In this document: positions 8,320 through 11,505 of the stretch, in pieces
How positions within the stretch are numbered: position 1 is the stretch's first letter
Layout of the letters: each line of letters opens with the position of its first letter
Origin: Pseudomonadota bacterium
GTDB lineage: Bacteria > Pseudomonadota > Alphaproteobacteria > Sphingomonadales > Sphingomonadaceae
Direction: 5' to 3'
Length of the DNA: 11,505 bases
Assembly: GCA_023390675.1 (NCBI GenBank)
Contig: JAEWCK010000274.1
Location: forward strand, 1-11,505
Made by a program: the position numbers and the translations under genes
Notes under the pieces: model-generated
What the model saw: the letters and a program-made list of their open reading frames with translations, nothing else
Told to the model about the DNA's origin: nothing
Database searches by the model: none

Positions 8320-8415
8320 AGGGGGGCCTTGGCAGTTGACGCGGACATTGGCGAAGGTTGCGCGCGACCGCAATGCGGGGCAGGATGGTAGCGATAACAT
8401 TGCGGGAGGGGGACG
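8320..8415. other. Divergent intergenic region between the M28 peptidase and CE15-like genes
   Basis: This 96-base gap must hold the starts of both transcripts, making it the longest non-coding stretch here. I see TTGACG (8336-8341) and a GATAAC (8393-8398) on the plus strand, but they are too far apart to pair, and no well-spaced promoter is convincing on either strand. The esterase ribosome binding site GGGAGG (8404-8409) lies six bases before its ATG. No operator-like inverted repeat stands out. Confidence 0.5.
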
Positions 8416-9693
8416 ATGCGGTTGTTGATACTTTTGACGCCGATGTTGCTGTCGGCCGCGCCGCAACAAGATTACAGCGCCGCGAACGCCGACCGGCAGG
8501 CGATGCTCGACCGGCTCGGGATCACGCAGATCCGCCCCGGCGCGGACGGATTCAATCCGAACGCGCCCAACGCCGTCAACTACGACGAAGCCAAAGCGGG
8601 CACGCCGCAACTTCCAACGCTGCTTCGAGGCCCGTGGAAGCAGCGGCGCGCCGGGATCGTCGAATTGTTCGACCGCGAGATATACGGCCGCGTCCCCGCG
8701 ACCGCGCCCAGGATCGCGTGGCGCAAGGTGAAGGAGGAGCGCGCGGTCGAGGGCGGCGTGCCGGTGGTCAAGCGCTGGATGGAAGGCGTCGCCGACAATC
8801 GCGGCTGGCCGCGGGCATCGGCGACGATCGCGCTCCGCTACACGCTGCCTGCGGGCAAGGCGCACGTGCCGGTGATGCTGTCGTTCGGCTTTCCCGAGGG
8901 GTTCAAGTTTCCCGGCCCGCCCCGCGCGCCCGATCCGGGGCCACCCTATACCGAGCAGCTATTGAAGCGCGGCTGGGGTTATGCCGTGGTCGTCGCCAAT
9001 TCGATCCAGGCCGACAATGGCGGGATGCTGAAGGGCGGCGTGATCGGCATCTCGCTCGCTGGCGAGCCGCGCGGACCCGAGGATTGGGGCGTGCTGCGCG
9101 CCTGGGCCTGGGGCGCAAGCCGCGCGCGCGAGGCGCTCGACGCCGACCCGGCGATCGACGGCACGCGGATCGGGATCGAGGGACTGTCGCGCTACGGCAA
9201 GGCGGCGCTGGTTACGATGGCCTATGACCAGAAGTTCGCGATCGGCTTCGTCGGCTCGTCAGGGGCGGGCGGCGCGGCGCTCTACCGCCGCAATTTCGGC
9301 GAGCGGATGGGCAATCTCTGCGCGGGCGGCGAATATCACTGGTTCGCCGGGAATTTCCTCAAATATTGCGGCACGCTGACCGAATTCGACCTGCCGATCG
9401 ACGCGCATATGCTGATCGCGCTTTCGGCGCCGCGGCCGCTGTTCATCAGCGCGGGCACGGTCGACACCGGCGACGGCTGGGTCGATCCCAAGGGCAGCTT
9501 CCTTGCGGCGGCTGCGGCGTCGCCGGCATGGGAGACGCTGGGCAAGCAGGGGCTTAGCGCGAAGACATTCCCGCCGGTGCTGACGCCCGTGACGGGCGGG
9601 ATGCTCGGCTATCGCCAGCATCAGGGCGGGCACAACAACCGCGACAACTGGCCGACCTTCATCAATTTCGCAGAAACAAAATTGCGCCATTGA
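8416..9693 (+). CDS. Exported CE15-like glucuronoyl esterase (alpha/beta hydrolase)
   Basis: The 425-residue precursor starts with a short hydrophobic signal peptide (about residues 1-15). Family CE15 enzymes cleave ester bonds between lignin alcohols and 4-O-methyl-glucuronic acid on xylan. CE15 hallmarks are present: the nucleophile elbow GLSRYGKAAL with Ser258 (family GxSRxGK), GSSGAGGAAL shortly after, EYHWFAGNFLKY, the SAPRPLFISAGT strand and His406 in HQGGH. The canonical glutamate of the ESG segment is replaced by Ser (SSG), so the acid is probably an Asp of the GDGWVDPKG loop (Asp353 or Asp357), as in many bacterial members; this is inferred. The ATG at 8416 has GGGAGG six bases upstream. 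No other xylan genes are visible here. The substrate is therefore less certain than the family. An S9 peptidase gene follows after 53 bases. Confidence 0.82.
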   Translation: MRLLILLTPMLLSAAPQQDYSAANADRQAMLDRLGITQIRPGADGFNPNAPNAVNYDEAKAGTPQLPTLLRGPWKQRRAGIVELFDREIYGRVPATAPRIAWRKVKEERAVEGGVPVVKRWMEGVADNRGWPRASATIALRYTLPAGKAHVPVMLSFGFPEGFKFPGPPRAPDPGPPYTEQLLKRGWGYAVVVANSIQADNGGMLKGGVIGISLAGEPRGPEDWGVLRAWAWGASRAREALDADPAIDGTRIGIEGLSRYGKAALVTMAYDQKFAIGFVGSSGAGGAALYRRNFGERMGNLCAGGEYHWFAGNFLKYCGTLTEFDLPIDAHMLIALSAPRPLFISAGTVDTGDGWVDPKGSFLAAAAASPAWETLGKQGLSAKTFPPVLTPVTGGMLGYRQHQGGHNNRDNWPTFINFAETKLRH

Positions 9694-9746
9694 TCCTCGC
9701 GTGCGCGCGGTTACGCTGTTGTAATCAGGGGGCATTCGGGGGGATC
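9694..9746 (+). promoter_or_regulatory. Short gap before the S9 peptidase gene with a possible -10 box
   Basis: The 53 bases hold TGTAAT (9720-9725), which matches the -10 consensus at five of six positions, but no recognisable -35 box lies at normal spacing. A G-rich run (9739-9743) just before the ATG at 9747 may serve as the ribosome binding site. The gene could equally be read through from the esterase gene. No terminator hairpin with a T run is visible. Confidence 0.25.
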
Positions 9747-11505
9747 ATGATCAGGGCTTCGCTAGCGGCGCTTGCCGTTTCGCTTTTCTGCGCCAACGGC
9801 GCGGCGGCGCAGAGTCTTCAGGCCAGGCAGTTCGGCGCGCGCGAAACGGTGCGCGACGTGAGCATTTCCCCCGACGGACAGCGGATCGCGATGGTGGTCG
9901 CGTCGGGCACGCGCGGCACCGGGCTCGTCGTCTCCACTCCCGACGGGCATTTGAAGCCGATCCTCAATTATCCCGGCGATCCCCCCATAGCGCTGACCCG
10001 TTGTGCCTAGTCGACCGGCACGCGGCTGGTCTGCACGCTGTTCGGCATCGTCGAAGTGGGCGGCAGCCCTACTGGGATGACGCGGATGGTTGCGGTCAAT
10101 GCCGATGGATCGAATGTCAAGGAGTTGAGCGCGCCGCAAAAGATCGGGCAACTCTACGAGCGCAGCTTTGGCGGCAGCATTCTCGACTGGCTTCCGGACG
10201 ATGATGGCAGCAACGTGCTGATGCTGCGCCAATATGTGCCCGAACGGGGCACCGGCACGCTCGTCGCGCAGACGCGCGAGGGGCTGGGAGTCGAGCGCGT
10301 CGACACGGTTTCGCTCAAGCGGCAGAATGTCGAACCTCCGCGCTCGACGGCGTCCGAATTCATCACCGACGGGCATGGCGTGACGCGCGTCATGGCGACG
10401 GTGCCGCGGCTGAGCAGCGGCTATTTCGGCAACGAGACCGTCTACAAATATCGCCGGATGGGCAGCAAGGAATGGGAGCCGCTGAGTACCGTCACCATGA
10501 GCGGCTATCTGCGTAGCGGCTTCGATCCCTATGCAGTCGATCGCGATCTGAACGTCGTCTATGGCTTCGATAATCTCGACGGGCGCCGCGCGCTCTACAA
10601 GATCGCGCTCGACGGCAGCATGAAGCGCGAACTCGTCCTCGCCAGGCCCGATGTCGATGTCGACGGGCTGATCCGGATCGGCCGCCAACGGCGCGTGGTC
10701 GGCGTAAGTTATGCCACCGACCAGCGCGAGGTCAGCTATTTCGATCCTGCGATCAAAGCGCTGGTCGGCTCGCTCGCGCGGGCGCTGCCCGGCCTGCCGA
10801 TCGTCGGCGTCAACGATTCCAGCAGCGACGAGAAGAAGCTCGTGATCTTCGCCGGCAGCGATGTCGATCCGGGCCACTATTATCTGCTCGACCGCGCGAC
10901 CAAGCAAATGGCCGAGATCTCGCCGGTACGGCCCGATCTGGCCGGGATCAAGCTCGCGAGCGTCAAGGCGATAACCTACAAGGCGGCGGACGGAACCGAC
11001 GTGCCCGCCTATCTCACGCTGCCGCCGGGAAGCGACGGCAAGAACTTGCCCGCGATCGTGATGCCGCACGGCGGCCCATCGGCGCGCGACGAATGGGGTT
11101 TCGGCTGGCTCTCGCAGTTCTTCGCGGCGCGCGGCTATGCGGTGATCCAGCCCAACTACCGGGGCTCGAGCGGCTATGGCGAGCGCTGGTTCAAGGACAA
11201 TGGCTTCCGCTCGTGGAAGCTCTCGATGGGCGACGTCAACGACGCCGGCCGCTGGCTGATCGCGCAGGGGATCACCACGCCCGACAAGCTGGCGATCGTC
11301 GGCTGGTCCTATGGCGGCTATGCGGCGCTCCAATCGGCGGTGCTCGATCCCGAACTGTTCAAGGCGATCGTGGCGATCGCGCCGGTCACCGATTTGGAGC
11401 GGCTGAAATCCGAATCGCGCGGCTTCACCAGCTATCGGATCGTTGATCGCTTCGTCGGCGACGGGCCGCATGTCCGCGAAGGATCGCCGTATCGCAACGT
11501 CGAGC
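9747..11505 (+). pseudogene. Exported S9 (prolyl oligopeptidase) family peptidase with in-frame amber codon; 3' end outside window
   Basis: The gene begins with a signal peptide (residues 1-21, ending AAA before Gln22) and an N-terminal beta-propeller-like part (VSISPDGQRIAMV). An in-frame TAG stops it at codon 88 (10008-10010). The same frame then continues open to the window edge, about 498 codons, with normal family content: further propeller repeats, then the alpha/beta hydrolase domain with PHGGPSARDEWGF, QPNYRGSSGYG and the nucleophile Ser521 in GWSYGGYA. The catalytic Asp and His lie beyond the window. Around the stop the protein reads LTRCA-stop-STGTRLVC; relatives as I recall them have tryptophan after a similar RCxW stretch, so a TGG to TAG change is the simplest explanation. 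Without suppression, only an 87-residue fragment is made. Restart at ATG 10077 would lack the signal peptide. A base error is the main alternative. Confidence 0.8.

Noticed and set aside
9951..10010. A frameshift, for example in the run of six C at 9980-9985, as cause of the S9 gene break
   Set aside because: Family-like sequence on both sides of the TAG is in the same frame, so a single substitution explains the break better than an indel.
10008..10010. TAG read as pyrrolysine or part of a recoding system
   Set aside because: No pyrrolysine genes are visible, the lineage is not known for it, S9 peptidases do not use it, and a Trp codon change is far simpler.
9762..11471. Long minus-strand open frame (569 codons) antisense to the S9 peptidase gene
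   Set aside because: High-GC coding DNA often leaves the opposite strand open. The translation is rich in Arg, Ala, Asp and His with no family motif, while the plus strand has clear S9 motifs.

Overview
The window is compact, GC-rich bacterial chromosome. Protein similarities point to an alphaproteobacterium, most likely Sphingomonadales: GTG, TTG and CTG starts, many exported hydrolases with short signal peptides ending in an AxA-Q site, and family styles typical of Sphingomonas-like genomes. That placement is inferred from composition and family resemblance, not from a search. I saw no insertion sequence, integrase, CRISPR array, attachment site or prophage gene. Genes are packed almost end to end, and the longest stretch without a gene is 96 bases.

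Left third (1-3222). The 3' end of a Sua5-type threonylcarbamoyl-AMP synthase gene (+) meets msrA (-), a methionine sulfoxide reductase, with a 4-base overlap. msrA is divergent from galE (+), which in turn overlaps by 10 bases a membrane PAP2 phosphatase gene (-). Next come a tRNA-Lys(UUU) gene (-) and folK (-, folate synthesis). The folK stop codon lies inside the tRNA gene.

Middle (3246-6703). A plus-strand run of three tightly spaced genes encodes a family 5-like uracil-DNA glycosylase, an 88-residue exported protein of unknown function, and a YgeA-like amino acid racemase that seems to start at CTG. It converges, with a 4-base overlap, on a minus-strand operon read right to left: exported M28 zinc peptidase, then aguA, then aguB. 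AguA and AguB together turn agmatine into putrescine. The peptidase stop and the aguA start overlap (GTGA).

Right third (8416-11505). Divergent from the peptidase is an exported CE15-like glucuronoyl esterase gene (+), followed by an exported S9 (prolyl oligopeptidase family) peptidase gene (+). The S9 gene has an in-frame TAG at codon 88 and then about 498 open codons in the same frame, including an intact nucleophile motif. It looks like a fresh TGG-to-TAG nonsense mutation, or a base error. The gene runs off the window.

Most of the window is housekeeping and nutrient-scavenging metabolism, and I found no clear previously undescribed multigene system. The points most worth a second look are the amber codon in the S9 gene, the folK/tRNA-Lys overlap, the two mispairs in the tRNA anticodon stem, the CTG start of the racemase, and the linkage of a secreted peptidase to putrescine synthesis.
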